Part shown: positions 49,954 through 61,349 of the stretch, piece after piece
Layout: each line of letters opens with the position of its first letter
Numbering within the stretch: the stretch's first letter is position 1
Source: Apricaphanius iberus
Taxonomy: Eukaryota; Chordata; Actinopteri; Cyprinodontiformes; Aphaniidae
Direction of reading: 5' to 3'
NCBI GenBank assembly: GCA_028564705.1
Contig: JAPXFQ010002732.1
Location: forward strand, 744,001-808,000
Length of the DNA stretch: 64,000 nucleotides
Program-made: the position numbers and the translations under genes
Notes under the pieces: generated by a model
Database searches by the model: none
What the model saw: the letters and a program-made list of their open reading frames with translations, nothing else
Told to the model about the DNA's origin: nothing

Positions 49954-50008
49954 TATATATTTTTATATATATATATTATATATATTAAATATATATATAG
50001 ATATATAT

Positions 50009-50056
<48 letters not shown>

Positions 50057-53000
50057 GAATGGAGTATTTATGGAATATATATATATATATATATTATTTT
50101 TTTTGCCCAGAACACTGGGTTAGGTTTAATAATCAAAATAATAGGTTCAAATGAGAAATATATAGAAGGACAGTTAGGATTTTAGAAGATAGGTCCTGAA
50201 AGGTTATTGCATTAATAAGGGATGTCCGATATTATTGGCCTAAAGTCATCATCGGCCGATATTGCCATTAAAATATAATATCGGAAATTATCTGTATCGG
50301 TTTTTATTTTTTCAATAAGATGAGTTTTTTTACACCATACACATATTATATATCAAACTCTTCAGCTACTTCTTTTCTCTCTCATAATGTAAAAATATGA
50401 CAGATTTCAGGTTTAGTTTTAGAGATATTATTTCTTTGAGACAACTTTCAATTTAAGATAACTTTAACACTTCAATTTAAGATAACTTTAACACTTAGGA
50501 CTGAATTTTGTTTACTGGGCTCTAATGTTTCACTGTTTTCTCTTTCTGACACTGTTTTAATTTGCACATTTGGTTACTTGAAAGATGGCTAATTAAGTCA
50601 ATGTTGTTGTTTGATTGTATTAAATGATGGCCACTGGCCAGTTACATGTAGAGCTAAATTAATGCAGTGTTTAAGCCCACTTTATTTTTAAGATTGTAAT
50701 ACCCAAAGTAGGTTAATTATTGACCCTGCTTAAATGTTTGCTGTTTTTTTATTTTTTTATTTTCTTGTTTCAGTTGTTTCCACTTTACCTCAATGCTATA
50801 AAGGTATAATGTTGTTTACATTTTCTAAAAGTAGAAATGTGTCCTGAGTGGTGGGCCTTTCTCAGTATTCTCTGTGTGAGAAAATGTTCCAGCTACTTTT
50901 GAAGACAAAATAAAAATGGCACCTTTTTCAATTGCCTAACTAAAATTGTAGTACTTATTACATTTTATAAATTTTAAAAACTCAAGTATGCATGATACAA
51001 CATATTTCATTGTGGTTACCTAAAAGGTTTTAGTAGTTTTTGTTTTTTATGAGGGAGGGTCCCCACATATCGGTATCGGTTTATATCGGTATCGGAAATT
51101 ATGAGTTAGGCTATATCGGTATATTGGATATCAGTAGAAAAGCCAGTATTGAACATCCATGTCATTAATTGTTCCATTGCTTGAAGCAAATCTCGTATCA
51201 CATTGAGTTTATAAAAAAGTGAACAAATCCAGTCAAACTGAGCCTTTATCTGAGCTGGTTTCAGCAACATAAACTACTCCAACTGTAAGTGTTTACCAGC
51301 CTGTGCTTTCACAGTGTTCAGATAACACATTTCGGTATATTAGACAGTGTAAAATAATCTGTTTCTATTGGTTTTGTGGCCAAATTAGAATCAGAAACAT
51401 TACAAACGTGTAAGTATGAAACGTAAATAAATCATATTCAGTCTGTCCATTGTTTCTCAGAAAGTATAAGTAATTTTAATTGATTTTTTTGTACTATTAT
51501 TATTTAAATGCCGTGCTCACTTTAACAGGAAGTTTAGTCTGTAAAAGACCTGCCTTGAAGCTGGCCAATCTCTGTGGTTGTGGACAGAAAGGAAATGAGA
51601 AAGGAAAAGAATATATAGTGAGAACTCCGGCCACAAATGTCAGACCTCGGGTGAGGTTTGTGAAAATATACCAAGTTTAGGAGGTGAGATAATCTTATAC
51701 AATGCACTGATTATGTTGCCAAAACCACAGCTCCTGTTTGTGAGCATAACGTTTCTTAGGTAGAAAAAAAATTATAATATACACATATATATTCATTCTT
51801 ACCCGAATTGAAACGTATTTATATCCCCGTCTTAGCCAAGATAAGGACGGAACATATGACTGGCGTTGCTTATTTGGTGCAAAAAAATTATCTGCTGTCT
51901 GAAGTTAAACATTCATGAGAAAAGGAAGGACTGATGACAATTACTGCATAACTTATGAAAAGAAGGTGTTCTCTGTGCAGTTTAGTGGAGAAATGGGATT
52001 CTAGACTCAAAGTAACAATTCTGCCAGAACTTTGTTTCAAAACTTATATTATTTTATTTGTCAAAAGAAGTCTTTTATCCTTTTGGTGTAATACATGCTG
52101 AGTGATTGCATCACAGAGACCACTTTTAAAACCTCCCAGAGGATGCCGGTTTATTAGATATCCAACCCATTTTGTACTTTTCATGAATTCCACCTATTAC
52201 TTTTCATCTTTTTATTGCTTTTAATGGCACAGCATAACAATGTAACCACGCACTGAATACTGCAATAAAAATGTGCCTCTGGCTGTGAATGGCATAAATC
52301 TTTTTACCAATCTGAAATGATGTTGGTCTGTCACATTTGAAGACAGTCTTGAAGTGATTGCGAAGCCACCAGAAAGCAATGCCTTCAGCAAAATGTGGTA
52401 GAGCCAACAGCTGGACGAAGTAGGCTTAAAAGAGAAATTCCACCCACTCATGGTCCTCATTTTGTCTTTTTCCTCCTTCTATCGCTTCGAAACTCTTCAA
52501 ATATGAAACCGCATGAATGTGCCTTTGGTGTTTAGAAACATGTTTCCACATTTCATTAGCTAAAGTGAAACGTTCACAACTACAGACATAGAATAAGACT
52601 GTCTCAGAGTGTTAAATTGTTTCGCTGTCGACTAAATGCATTTAAATACACCATTTTAATCCCGCTGACAAAAAGGTGCAAAAGCTTCATTCTCTCCACC
52701 CAGCCCATGCCCTGAGGCAGGGTATCTGGTGTAACAAAACAAGCACAAACACCATACCGCCCGCTGTTTCCCCACATACATTTCAGAGCTTTCTCCTCAA
52801 GCTAGTTGGATTCCCTCCCTGCATTAAAATCTAAACCATTTAAGTTCCCCCACACTTTTTATCCACCAGTTGATCACAAACCATCGGAGCAAAATGCAAC
52901 AGCCAGGACAACTAGGAAACTCTTCAAGGGCTTATAATTACCTGTTCAATTGTAAAGTTGAATAGAAAAAAAAATCAAATGCTTGTATATTGTCATTATT

Positions 53001-54991
53001 CAGCTTGGCTTGGAATGCAAAATGATATTCCACAAAGACAGTCTGACCCAGAACTCTTGAAACAAAACTAACAATGTAGTGACAAACTTATGAAAGGAAA
53101 TATGCTGTACTTTCAATGCAGTGTGAAGTATATCAGGAGGCAATAAAAACAGTTGGGTTTCTACCATGTTCCTAATTAATTTGCATCTAGCCTCAGATAT
53201 AGGCAAAACCAGGTGAGAGACACCCCAAGCCCCCACAAAAAAAGAAAAAATAGGGAAGTGGAGTGGGGAAAAACTAGGCACACCCTTCCGGCTTCCGTTG
53301 AATCTAAGGACAAGGGACCTAGGTGCTGCTAAAGGAACATCAGCAATTGTGACCACTTCAGTAAAAGCAAATCTGGTCACTTTTGTGAATCCGATGTGAG
53401 AAGAAAGAAGAAAAGGCAACAGCAGTATGGGGTCCCAGAGAAGTAGTCGTTGCTTTTCTTCAATCTGTAAGCATTCCAGATTGATGATTTAAATAAAAGA
53501 AATAAACCAATCCAGTGGAATTTTATATATATATATATAAAATTTACAAGTGGAAGACATTTGATAGAGTCTGAATGGAAGCCCCCTCACCAAAACATCT
53601 AACACTGCAATGCTCACAGAAATAAATAAGAGTAATAAGAAAACCTAGAGAATTCTAAGTCTCTGTATCCTTCCTTTGGCATGTTAAAAGTTGAACTTAG
53701 CGACAGCGCAATTACAAAGAATTACAAAAAGTCTGAAGGACGAACGGTTATTTTGGAAGGAATGCCACAATAAAGAGTCTACTTTCCAAAAAGACTTAAG
53801 GCAGCACAGAGTGGGTTTGCTCAGTTGCATTATAATGAACCACAAAACCTCTGGAATAATGTTCTCAGAACTAGGAGGCCACGAATAGAGAAGTTTGGCA
53901 GCGGGTGCAAACATCCCATAGAACTATCAAGCATGGTGATGGAGAGCTGGTGATTTGGATTCGTTTTACAGACAGAGGAACTGGGCTCCTGGAACTCATT
54001 TGGGACTTGATCATAACTGTTTATCAAATAGTTTTCAAATCAAATGAGAATCTATCTGCAGAACAACTGAAACAGGACAGAGTTTAGTCATGACTCAAAA
54101 CAGGAATCCCAAATAGACTTCCCTCAACTCTATTGGGAGCTGGATGTGAGAGATGATATGAAAGTCAAACTGAAGACAACTATTCCAGATTAAGTTACAG
54201 CCTAAGGTGGTTCTAAAAGCTATACTGAATTGCGTATGTGTTTGATTTTTCCACAAATGAAATGGGAGTCATCTGCACTTATTTCTTTTAAAAAACGTTA
54301 CATTTCCTTTTTTCTACTTTCTTTAATGCTTTATCATGACCTTTCATGCATGATGATAAAGGGCGTACTTGCCTTACAAGTCTGTAACCTGGCTATTGTT
54401 CGTATTAAATATATTGTTATTTAATGAAGATCGAGCAGCACGTATCTTATACTATGAGAGGATATAATTAGTATAGCCCGCTTATATGTTTTTTATTAAA
54501 AATCTTAAAATTTAATTTACTGCATATAAGTTTTTTTTTTTTTTTTTTTTAGTTAATGGTAAAAAATAAAAAAAACAGTGTAAGCACTCACTGAGGTTGA
54601 CAAAGCTCATCACTGTGTCTGCGTCGTCCAGGAAGCGGCTGTCCTGTGGGCTCACCGCTGCTGAAGCTTGACCCTGTAAAAGCGCCTTGTACCGTGAGTA
54701 TCTGAACGGCTCTGCCTCCGCGGAGATCGTGTTGTACAGATCCAGCATGAACATCGGAGCAGCGTTGTGTTTGGTGTGAGCGTGCGGCCGCGGGCGATGC
54801 GGCAGGCCCAGGATGGAGAGGATCTCTCGCTGAATCTCCCTGCGCTCTTGGCTCCGCAGTCTCCTGTGAATGAAGCTTGAGCGCACCTCGTTGTCCACGG
54901 AGAAGTTGGAGAAGGAGGTACGCGTGGCCAACACGCAGGAGCTCCAGCACAGCAGCGGGAACAAAGTGGTCGCCGCTGCGCTTGCCAGCAT
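39211..54991 (-). CDS. Bone morphogenetic protein 7 (complete, seven coding exons)
   Basis: BMP7 is a secreted TGF-beta ligand that signals through type I/II receptors and SMAD1/5/8, acting in dorsoventral patterning, kidney, eye and skeleton. Exons (minus) are 54991-54592, 47319-47130, 43516-43368, 40004-39798, 39711-39638, 39559-39449 and 39360-39211. All have GT-AG junctions and phases agree, giving 426 residues. The signal peptide is about 1-22. The prodomain includes [15 protein letters not shown] and [18 protein letters not shown] furin-type RSTR site ends near residue 285. The mature ligand has seven cysteines with [20 protein letters not shown] and the end VRACGCH. N-glycosylation motifs include NFS, NET and NAT. 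The start is the first in-frame ATG, with A at -3; an upstream frame opens only with GTG. It is close to human BMP7, and whether it is bmp7a or bmp7b is undecided. It is divergent from rae1. Confidence 0.93.
40378..40465 (+). repeat. Short fish interspersed repeat fragment
   Basis: It contains caattcagtttatttatata and gatgtcatctcaaggcactt, a widespread fish repeat end. An inverted, diverged copy is at 57755-57845. It lies in bmp7 intron 3. Confidence 0.55.
41364..41720 (+). pseudogene. THAP-domain remnant in bmp7 intron 3
   Basis: The ORF at 41364-41618 ends in RVVVCGKHF, like the Cys-x2-His-Phe end of a THAP zinc finger. After the stop the same frame continues as [11 protein letters not shown] and ends in [12 protein letters not shown], like the distal THAP loop. 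The stop codon after CGKHF and the lack of an upstream start make it a remnant. It is probably from a P-element-like or THAP-bearing DNA transposon. It is distinct from the 35202-36204 element. Confidence 0.4.
42078..43261. mobile_element. PIF/Harbinger-like non-autonomous TIR element
   Basis: Terminal inverted repeats of about 19 bp, GGCCACATCCACACTAAGC on the left and its complement with one mismatch on the right, are flanked by TTA on both sides (42075-42077 and 43262-43264). A TTA/TWA duplication is typical of PIF/Harbinger. The 1,184-bp interior has no transposase. It contains a nested MITE-like core with repeated CATGTGAA motifs (about 42394, 42484, 42858 and 42909), mirrored by TTTCACATGG at 42330. 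The element lies in bmp7 intron 3, close to exon 3. Confidence 0.7.
43660..43890. repeat. Small MITE with GGCGATAT-type ends
   Basis: The left end taggggttggcaatatgac and the right end gccatatcgcccagcactg are imperfect inverted repeats. The body is short and non-coding. It lies in bmp7 intron 2, 144 bp upstream of exon 3 in transcription order. Confidence 0.55.
43891..45558. other. AT-rich part of bmp7 intron 2
   Basis: No gene was recognised. The only hints are diverged repeat-like pieces around 44090-44310 and 45090-45190. Confidence 0.4.
45559..45910. repeat. hAT-like MITE with GGGATGCA ends
   Basis: It starts tagggatgcacggacaccaa and ends ggtatcgttgcatccctag, giving imperfect inverted repeats. 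It carries chains of GATAC/GGTATC motifs. It shares internal sequence with 27456-27745, which still has internal sequence missing here. No clean 8-bp duplication was found. It lies in bmp7 intron 2. Confidence 0.6.
45911..47129. other. Remaining bmp7 intron 2 sequence
   Basis: AT-rich sequence with no recognised coding or repeat structure. A minus-strand ORF at 46345-46656 looks like chance, being T-rich and not conserved. Confidence 0.4.
47370..47960 (+). mobile_element. 3' fragment of a Rex1-like LINE in bmp7 intron 1
   Basis: The plus strand encodes pieces of the C-terminal reverse transcriptase region: [40 protein letters not shown] and [14 protein letters not shown] diverged tail with ctggaataaacttccataag follows. 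It is 5'-truncated and has stops. The fragment lies antisense to bmp7, and its left edge is only about 50 bp from the exon 2 acceptor at 47320. Confidence 0.65.
47961..49910. other. Part of bmp7 intron 1
   Basis: AT-rich intron sequence. No gene or sure repeat was recognised. Confidence 0.4.
49919..50095. repeat. (AT)n low-complexity tract
   Basis: About 175 bp of nearly pure AT/TA dinucleotides in bmp7 intron 1. It is self-complementary and so able to extrude cruciforms, and it is likely to be unstable in assemblies. Confidence 0.9.
50217..51165. repeat. hAT-like non-autonomous element with GGGATGTCCGATATT ends
   Basis: The left end is agggatgtccgatattattg and the right end reads ttgaacatcc on the same strand, an imperfect inverted repeat. 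Subterminal tatcggtatcgg chains are present. The flanks gcattaat and tcattaat agree in seven of eight bases, as expected for a hAT-type 8-bp duplication. It has no transposase. It lies in bmp7 intron 1. Confidence 0.55.
51166..53559. other. Part of bmp7 intron 1
   Basis: AT-rich intron sequence without recognised genes. A TATA dinucleotide run is at 53524-53540. Confidence 0.4.
53560..54100 (+). mobile_element. Degenerate Tc1-like fragment in bmp7 intron 1
   Basis: The segment contains aactatcaagcatggtgatg, tggtgatttggattcgtttt and aactgggctcctggaactca, equivalent to the VKHGGGG and WACF-type region of a Tc1-like family. The reading frame is broken. It is on the strand opposite to bmp7. Confidence 0.5.
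54531..54550 (+). repeat. 20-base poly-T run near the bmp7 exon 1 donor
   Basis: Twenty T in a row, which is poly-A in the bmp7 transcript sense, about 40 bp inside intron 1. Confidence 0.9.
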
Positions 54992-54992
54992 T

Positions 54993-55012
54993 TTATTATT
55001 ATTATTATTATT
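54993..55012 (-). repeat. (AAT)6 microsatellite abutting the bmp7 start codon
   Basis: On the minus strand a run of AAT units sits directly before ATG at 54991, within the bmp7 5' UTR. The frame stays open upstream, so any non-AUG start would add an Asn-rich extension. Confidence 0.85.
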
Positions 55013-55074
55013 GCAATTTTTACGCACGGCTTTAAACCGGTTCAAAGACGCTGGAGATGCGATCAGTTCCTGAA

Positions 55075-55260
55075 ACACTCCTCGGATAAAGCGCAGAGTG
55101 AAACACGCCTCCCACTATCAAAGCAGATTGTCATTCATTCATAATTCACCGTTGCGCAGCGTGTAGCCGTGATTCAGCCGTGCGCTCCACTGACGGCTCC
55201 ATGGGAAAAGGAGTTTATTGCGGCGCTGCATCAGGGGAGGAGCAGGAACAGTTCAAAAAA
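55075..55260 (-). promoter_or_regulatory. Likely bmp7 promoter and 5' UTR
   Basis: The stretch upstream of the bmp7 ATG is richer in CpG than the AT-rich DNA beyond 55260. On the minus strand it contains a GCCGCAATAAACTCC piece that could act as a weak TATA-like box. No precise start site can be fixed from sequence alone. Confidence 0.35.
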
Positions 55261-56939
55261 GGACAAACCACATTGATAAAACACATGGAATCTGAACTAT
55301 TAGACTGGTAATACTGTAACTTTTTCTATAAATTGCATATGACTTCATGCGTTGAATTGATGCAAGTTCGACAGACAAAAGACACCTAAATACATTGGTT
55401 GCATATCAATCATTGTTAAAATTTATATATTTATTGTATTAAATAGTTGCACTCTAGCTACTTGATTATCTAGTTCGTTATGCCATGATAAGGAGAGGTA
55501 CTGTTAAGGCAAACAATTTAGCTGAAATATAAGACACTTTAAAAATATTTTCTAACGATGTGAAACACAACCACAGCCCCTAGATTCAAATAAAATTCAG
55601 AGTGCTGAGCTGGAAATAATGTCTAACTCGAGTCAAAGGCCTCTAGGTCGGAAGTTTAAAAAAATGTATGATATGTTGATTTTGGTATTTACTATGGATA
55701 CTCTAGCAATACAAGTGGACAACAATACTTCTCTTCCCATTTCAGATATTGAACTGTAAAGCGGAATTATCGGATAAAATGCCAATCTTTTAATTGATTA
55801 CTTTGGACGTTGTCAGTAGAAATTAAGACTTCGGGGGTTGTTTTCATTCCAACTTGGAAAAGCGGATTTCTAAATACCATATGTAAATGCAAAGGTCCAA
55901 TATGCTTTCAATGTGAATTCAGAGGGCATTCTTCTTTTATTTCTGCAACAAATCAATCTTAAAAGTATTAACAGAATAAATTGTGTTGTCCATTAAAAAC
56001 CAGAAGTCTTAGAGCTGTTTCGGCACTTTTAATAATTCTGTGTTACTATATTGATAATAAAACACTAAACATATGGACTTTATCTAATGCTCTATGCAGG
56101 AGAGGCAAATGAAAAAATAACATAAAATATATTCTAATAAATGCAGATCAAAATATGATTTATAAAAGAATACATTAGCTGATGACTGTAGATTCTAACA
56201 GTTGTTAAACATTCACAAAGTTAAATTTTGTATAATTTTAAGATTCAATATTCAATACCCTCAAAAACTCCTTTTTATAGTGCATGGAAAAAAAAGACAA
56301 CTACTATTTGACTTAAATGGATGGGTGTGGACCACTGATAGTAAGTTGAAGGATAATGTCAATTTGCTTTATGGTTTGGATAAGATTGCTTACTTGCTGA
56401 TTAAAGCAGGATCTAAGTGGTTTGACATTTATTTATTCACAGCCTTAAAAGTTTTTCTTTGGTATTAAGGCCGCTCTGGTCAGTTCTTACAAAAAAAACC
56501 TATCTATTGATCATAAAGTAGTGTGATTGTTGTGAACAATCTGCATTGAAAAGGACCAAATCCCATAATCCCCTTAACGGCACTGAAATTCTTTGAACCT
56601 AAACAATAAAGGCAGACCCGCCCTAATTGCTGAGTGATCAGCAACGTCTGGGTACATGATGAGACATGCAAATCTCCTTGCAAAGAGACTCTGCAATACG
56701 GTTAAAACAGAACAGAGGAGCAGGTGACGAGTGGGAGCAGCTATACTTGGGCTTGAGCGCAGAGAACAGTTTTGAACGGCTGGATCAAGATTCACCTATT
56801 TAGCTTAGCTTTTAGCTGATTCTCATTTATTATAGTCTGTTTAATTGCTCTCTATGATTCATTTGCTTATATTTTATCAGAGTTTTACTGCTTAGTCTTA
56901 TCATATTTATTCAATGCTTATTTTTGTATTTAAACCTAT
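55261..56939. other. Intergenic stretch upstream of bmp7
   Basis: AT-rich with no recognised coding region or repeat. This 1.7 kb could hold bmp7 enhancers, but nothing visible supports that. Confidence 0.4.
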
Positions 56940-57335
56940 TGTTTTTAATCTTTCTTCCAGTGTTTCCTGGACGATGGTGGACGGCCGTGCCTATTTGGCT
57001 GCTCCCCAGGTAGCGCCTTGCTGGAGGTTGGGGACTCGGCCTTGCCTCCCCTGGGCGGCCGGATTAGTGCCTTGGCTGCTGTCGGTGCCAATGGCTCCTT
57101 TGATGGTGCTTCCTTACCTAACCTGGCTCATCTGTACTTGGCCCAATGTCTTTTTTACTGTTGCTCTTGAGTGTGTGTGTGTGTGTGTTTTTTGTTGTGT
57201 GGGGTTAGGTTGGTGTAAATCTATTGGGGAGGGATGGAAATGTGGTGCATGTGTGGTCATTTTTAATCTGTAAAGCACTTTGAGTTGCAGTGGTTGTATG
57301 AAAAGAGCTTTATAAATTAATTTGATTTGAAATAA
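56940..57335 (+). repeat. Fish LINE-like 3' end with GT run
   Basis: A GC-richer segment (about 56960-57130) leads through a (GT)n run at 57170-57187 to gtaaagcactttgagttgca and an end with tttgatttga. That is a common 3' tail of fish retroelements. No protein is readable. Confidence 0.45.
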
Positions 57336-57364
57336 AGAATAGCAAGTAGAAAAATGTTTGACAT

Positions 57365-57480
57365 TTGTTGCATTTAACCGACAATCTTTATTGTATTTTA
57401 TTGAGATTTTACAAGTTAAACCAACACAAAGAAGCAAACAACTTTGAGGGGGATGGAAGATTAAACATCAACCCCAAAAT
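57365..57480 (+). repeat. Tc1-like end fragment
   Basis: It contains attgtattttattgagattt and accaacacaaag, as in the subterminal part of the Tc1-like family also seen at 33200-33300. Only one end is present. Confidence 0.4.
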
Positions 57481-57754
57481 GATTATGCAAATAAAAACCT
57501 AAAAGGAAGAGAATGAGCATATGCATTTCCTTCAGTGCTATAGCCACCTTCGGTAATGCTTTCACCAGGTTTCCATTATTTTTTCTCTTTTTTTGGCCAA
57601 ATTTTTCTTTTCATGATATTTTTAAACTGTAAGGCATCCGTGGAAATCTATTTTTTCAACCAGCGTTCGATCTGTACTTTTAATGGATCATGTGCTTTGA
57701 CCTGAACCCTTTCATCGTATCTGAAGATAAGTGTTTAGGATCGTTGTGCTGTTG

Positions 57755-57845
57755 AAAGAAATTACTTTTCTTGTAAAGTGCCTTAAGTTAACATCTGCTG
57801 TGAATTGGTGTTGTATAGAGAAACTGAATTGAATTGAATTTAACT
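57755..57845 (-). repeat. Short fish repeat fragment, inverted copy
   Basis: The minus strand reads like 40378-40465 (aagttaacatctgctgtgaa and agagaaactgaattgaattg on the plus strand), with moderate divergence. Confidence 0.45.
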
Positions 57846-60017
57846 GAAAGGTAAAGCTCCGCCCCACTGTCAAATGTTTGGTAGCCTCCCAGGACTGCAC
57901 TATATTTAGTTTCATTCAACTTACCCCTAAATTTCACCAGCATTCCTGTCCCTAATTAGAATATGGATGTCCACAGCATAAAATCCATGTTTTATGCTGG
58001 AGAATGATGTCTTCAGGGTAATGTACAGTGTTATTTTCCTGCCACTGAGGAACTGGACCAGAACATCTTCTGGTTTCTTTGTCCCCAATGGCCTGTGGCA
58101 AAAGTGTATTGTGGCTTGTTGCTGATTTCATGGAAAAAACTGCCCCCCCCCCACCAATCTTTGTCAAAACCAACTTTTTTTAACCTTTTCCTGGACTATC
58201 TGCATTGTTCCTGGGTTTTCATGATTCGGTTTGTTCAGTTATATGCTGTGGCAAACTTGAAAAAACAGCTGGATTCATGCACAAATTAAACCACACACAT
58301 GTGGACTTTATTTGCCAATTTGGGGAATTTAAAAGGCAATTGGAGTGGTATTTGCTTTTTTCTTCTGACGTATAATTATTTGATCACACGGAAATACTTA
58401 CAGAGCGATTAAAATTTGCTCCGAAGCTGTCATTTCATCTCTAAATATATTTCAAAAAGTGAATAGATAAATAAGCAGGACTGTATTGTGATGGGAAAAG
58501 TCACATTCCTGCCGTGACTTTGCAGAACACTGTGAATTCCACAGCCTTGATCCCAATACACACCCAATATTCCTACTGGAACACATAAAAAAATGACAGA
58601 CATATTTCAGAGACATAACATCACAAGATAATCCAGTTGGTTGCACTAAATTTTAATTCAGGGTATCATTGTAATGGCGGTTGAATACAAACACAGCACA
58701 TGCTTAAAAGATTCATATTCATAAAAACAATTTAAAAGCCATGACTTTATTTTCCTTTCGCAAATATATACTACATTGTTTTTTGTTCTATCGCATAAAA
58801 TCCCAATAAAATAAAATAAAAAAATGTGTGGTGTCTTTAAAAGTACACAGTACACAGCTGAAGATGCTTATAACAGCACATCAGCTCATGTTGTATGACT
58901 CATCCTTGCAAACTCAAATAAACCCATGAGTTCTCTAAATGGGACCCAAACATCTGTAAACATTAGTATCTCTTTAACTGTAATTATTTAGGCTAGAGAA
59001 TGTTTGTCCATAGTGCATGGTTTAATTATCTTTAGATGCAAACAGACATTTTAGCTGAACAATGTAACACTGGCCTTTTTATTGCTGTGAATGTTATAAA
59101 TGTACAATGTTTTTGTTCGCCTACCGATGTCTTTAAGGATTTCTTTCCATTGATTAAAAAAAGATACAAACTCCACATTGTCTATGATTGTTTTTTTAAT
59201 ATTAATTCAAATCAGTTTATCTACATTCAGCAAAAGAGAAAAACAGATTCATGAATCATAGTGCTTTAACAAGGTATTTGCACCTACACGTATTTTACCA
59301 CTGTTTCATTTGGAACACTGGAATGATAAAGATTGTCAAACAATTTTTTATATCAGAAAAAAAAATGAATACAAGCAATTTCCAAATGACGATTTGTTTA
59401 TTAAGGGAGTAAAAAGCTGTCGAAAAACATTCTGGGCAGATGTGAAATATAAATTCCCATCCTATTAAAATGATTATAAATCAAATGTTTCTGGTTCTCT
59501 CCTTCCTTTTGACAACTTTAAGCAAGCTGAAATAACTTCCTAACCAACAAGGCATGTAATCGACCAAAAGAAATTCAAGAAAAGAAACAATTGTGACGTC
59601 ATCAATCCGGAGAGGGTTACAAAACATATTTGTAGTTGTAGTACTTTTTGATAATTACAGTGAAATCCATTATCCAATCATAATTAATTCAAGATCGCAT
59701 TAAAGACCACTCCAGTAGAGCTAAGAATAACATTTAAAGCACTGCATATCCTAAATAGCAGCAATAACTACATTAAATAAGACTAAACCTTCCAGAAAAC
59801 AACCTCGCAATAGCGTGTAATAAGCCGGTCCTTAATGTAATGCAATCAGGAAATAGGGCCTGTAGTTTCCCGTATTGCACTTTTTTATTCTTATTGTAAT
59901 TACTTTTATCATTTCTCTGTTTCCATACTTTTCATTTGCAATATTTTACAGCATTTTAGATGTGTAGATCGCAAATATGTATATCCCTGTATGCATGTAT
60001 ATGTGAATGTGTACGTA
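57846..60017. other. AT-rich intergenic stretch between bmp7 and rae1
   Basis: No gene was recognised, including no recognisable SPO11 motif. Confidence 0.4.
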
Positions 60018-60994
60018 CACTCACTGGGCACTTTATTAGGTACACCTTGGTAGTACTGGGTTTGACCCCTTTTGCCTTCAGAACTGCTTTAATCCTTCGT
60101 TGTATAGATTCAACACGGTACTGGAAAGACTCTTCAGAGATTCTGATCCATATTGACATGATAGCATCATGCAGTTGCGGCAGATTTGTCGGCTTCACAT
60201 CCATGATGTGAATCTCCTGTTCCACCACATCCCAAAGGTTCTCTAATGGATTGAGATCTGGTGACTGTGGAGACCATTTGAGTAAGGTAAACTCATTGTC
60301 ATGTTCAAGAAACCAGATTGAGATGTTTTGAGCTTTATGACATGGCGCATTATCCTGCTGGAAGTAGCCATTAGAAGACGGGTACACTGTGGTCATAAAG
60401 GGATGGACATGGTCAGCAACAGTATTCAGGTAGGCTGTGGTGTGCCAAGAAAATGTCCCCCACACCATTACTCCACCAGCAGCAGCCTGAACCCATGATA
60501 CAAGGAAGGATGGATCCATGCTTTCATGTTGTTGATGCCAAATTCTGATCCCACCATCCGAATGTCATAGCACAAATCAAGACTCATCAGACCAGGCGAC
60601 ATTTTTCTAATCTTCTAATCTCCAATTTTGGTGAGCCTGTGCGAATTGTAACCTATCTGACTCAAGGGTCGACGTGTTGTGCTTTCTGAGATGCTCTTCT
60701 GCATACTTTGGTTGTAACGAGTGGTTATTTGAGTTATTGTTACCTTTCTATTAGCTCAAACCAGTCAGGCCATTCTCCTCTGTCCTCTGGAATAAACAAG
60801 GCATTTACGCCCATAGAGCTGCATCTCACTGGATATTTTCCCTTTTTTGGACCACTCTCTGTGGGTTGGTAGGTTGAGATGGTTGTGCGTGAAAATCCCA
60901 ATAGATCAGCAGTTTCTGAAATAGTCAGACCAGTCGTCTGGCCCCAAACAACAATGCCATGTTCAAAGTCACTTAAATCACCCTTCTTCCACAT
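60018..60994 (-). pseudogene. Tc1-like transposase, broken
   Basis: The transposase cut and pasted the element at TA sites with a DD34E catalytic core. The N-terminal helix-turn-helix part (60740-60994) has KGDLSDFEHGIVVWG and ISETADLLGFSRTTIS. The C-terminal part (to about 60519) has GGVMVWGTFSWHT, FQQDNAPCHKAQ (second Asp) and SPQSPDLNPLENLWD (Glu). The first Asp lies in WSDES at about 60585, followed by a stop. At least one further frame change separates the halves, so no active enzyme is made. Confidence 0.75.
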
Positions 60995-61140
60995 TCTGAT
61001 GATTGGTTTGATCTGCAGCAGATCGTCTTAACCATGTTACATGCTTAAATGCATTGGGCTACCGCCATGTGATTGGCTGATAAGAAATTTTCGTTAACAA
61101 GCCATTGGAAATGTGTCCCTTATAAAGGGGCAAGTGAGTG
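60018..61140 (-). mobile_element. Tc1-like DNA transposon with TIRs and TA duplication
   Basis: The ends CACTCACTGGGCACTTTATT (left) and the complement of a similar sequence at 61110-61140 form imperfect terminal inverted repeats of about 28 bp. They are flanked by TA at 60016-60017 and 61141-61142, the standard Tc1/mariner target duplication. The 1.12-kb length and the transposase read on the minus strand fit a once-autonomous element. A broken copy of the same family lies at 22985-23510 on the other strand. Confidence 0.8.
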
Positions 61141-61189
61141 TATATATGTATGGATATGTGTATGTTTTAGTAAAATACTTATGTTCTTA

Positions 61190-61290
61190 TTTTATATTTT
61201 GTAATATACAAAGGCACGATTTTAAGGAGGAGCTGCTCAAATTTCATTGTTATACAATGACAGTAAAGTAATTCTGATTCTGAATTCTGA
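61190..61290 (+). repeat. LINE 3' end with ATTCTGA repeats
   Basis: The stretch has gctcaaatttcattgttata and ttctgattctgaattctga, a typical CR1/L2-group 3' end with a short repeat tail. It has no coding part. Confidence 0.45.
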
Positions 61291-61349
61291 TAAATGATGG
61301 AGTTCATGACAATAATAAGGGAAAAGAGTTCCCAACCAAAAACCACTGC

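Noticed and set aside
54992..55078. N-terminal extension of bmp7 starting at 55078
   Set aside because: The codon is GTG and the added residues include an Asn run from the AAT repeat. A signal peptide begins properly at the ATG at 54991.
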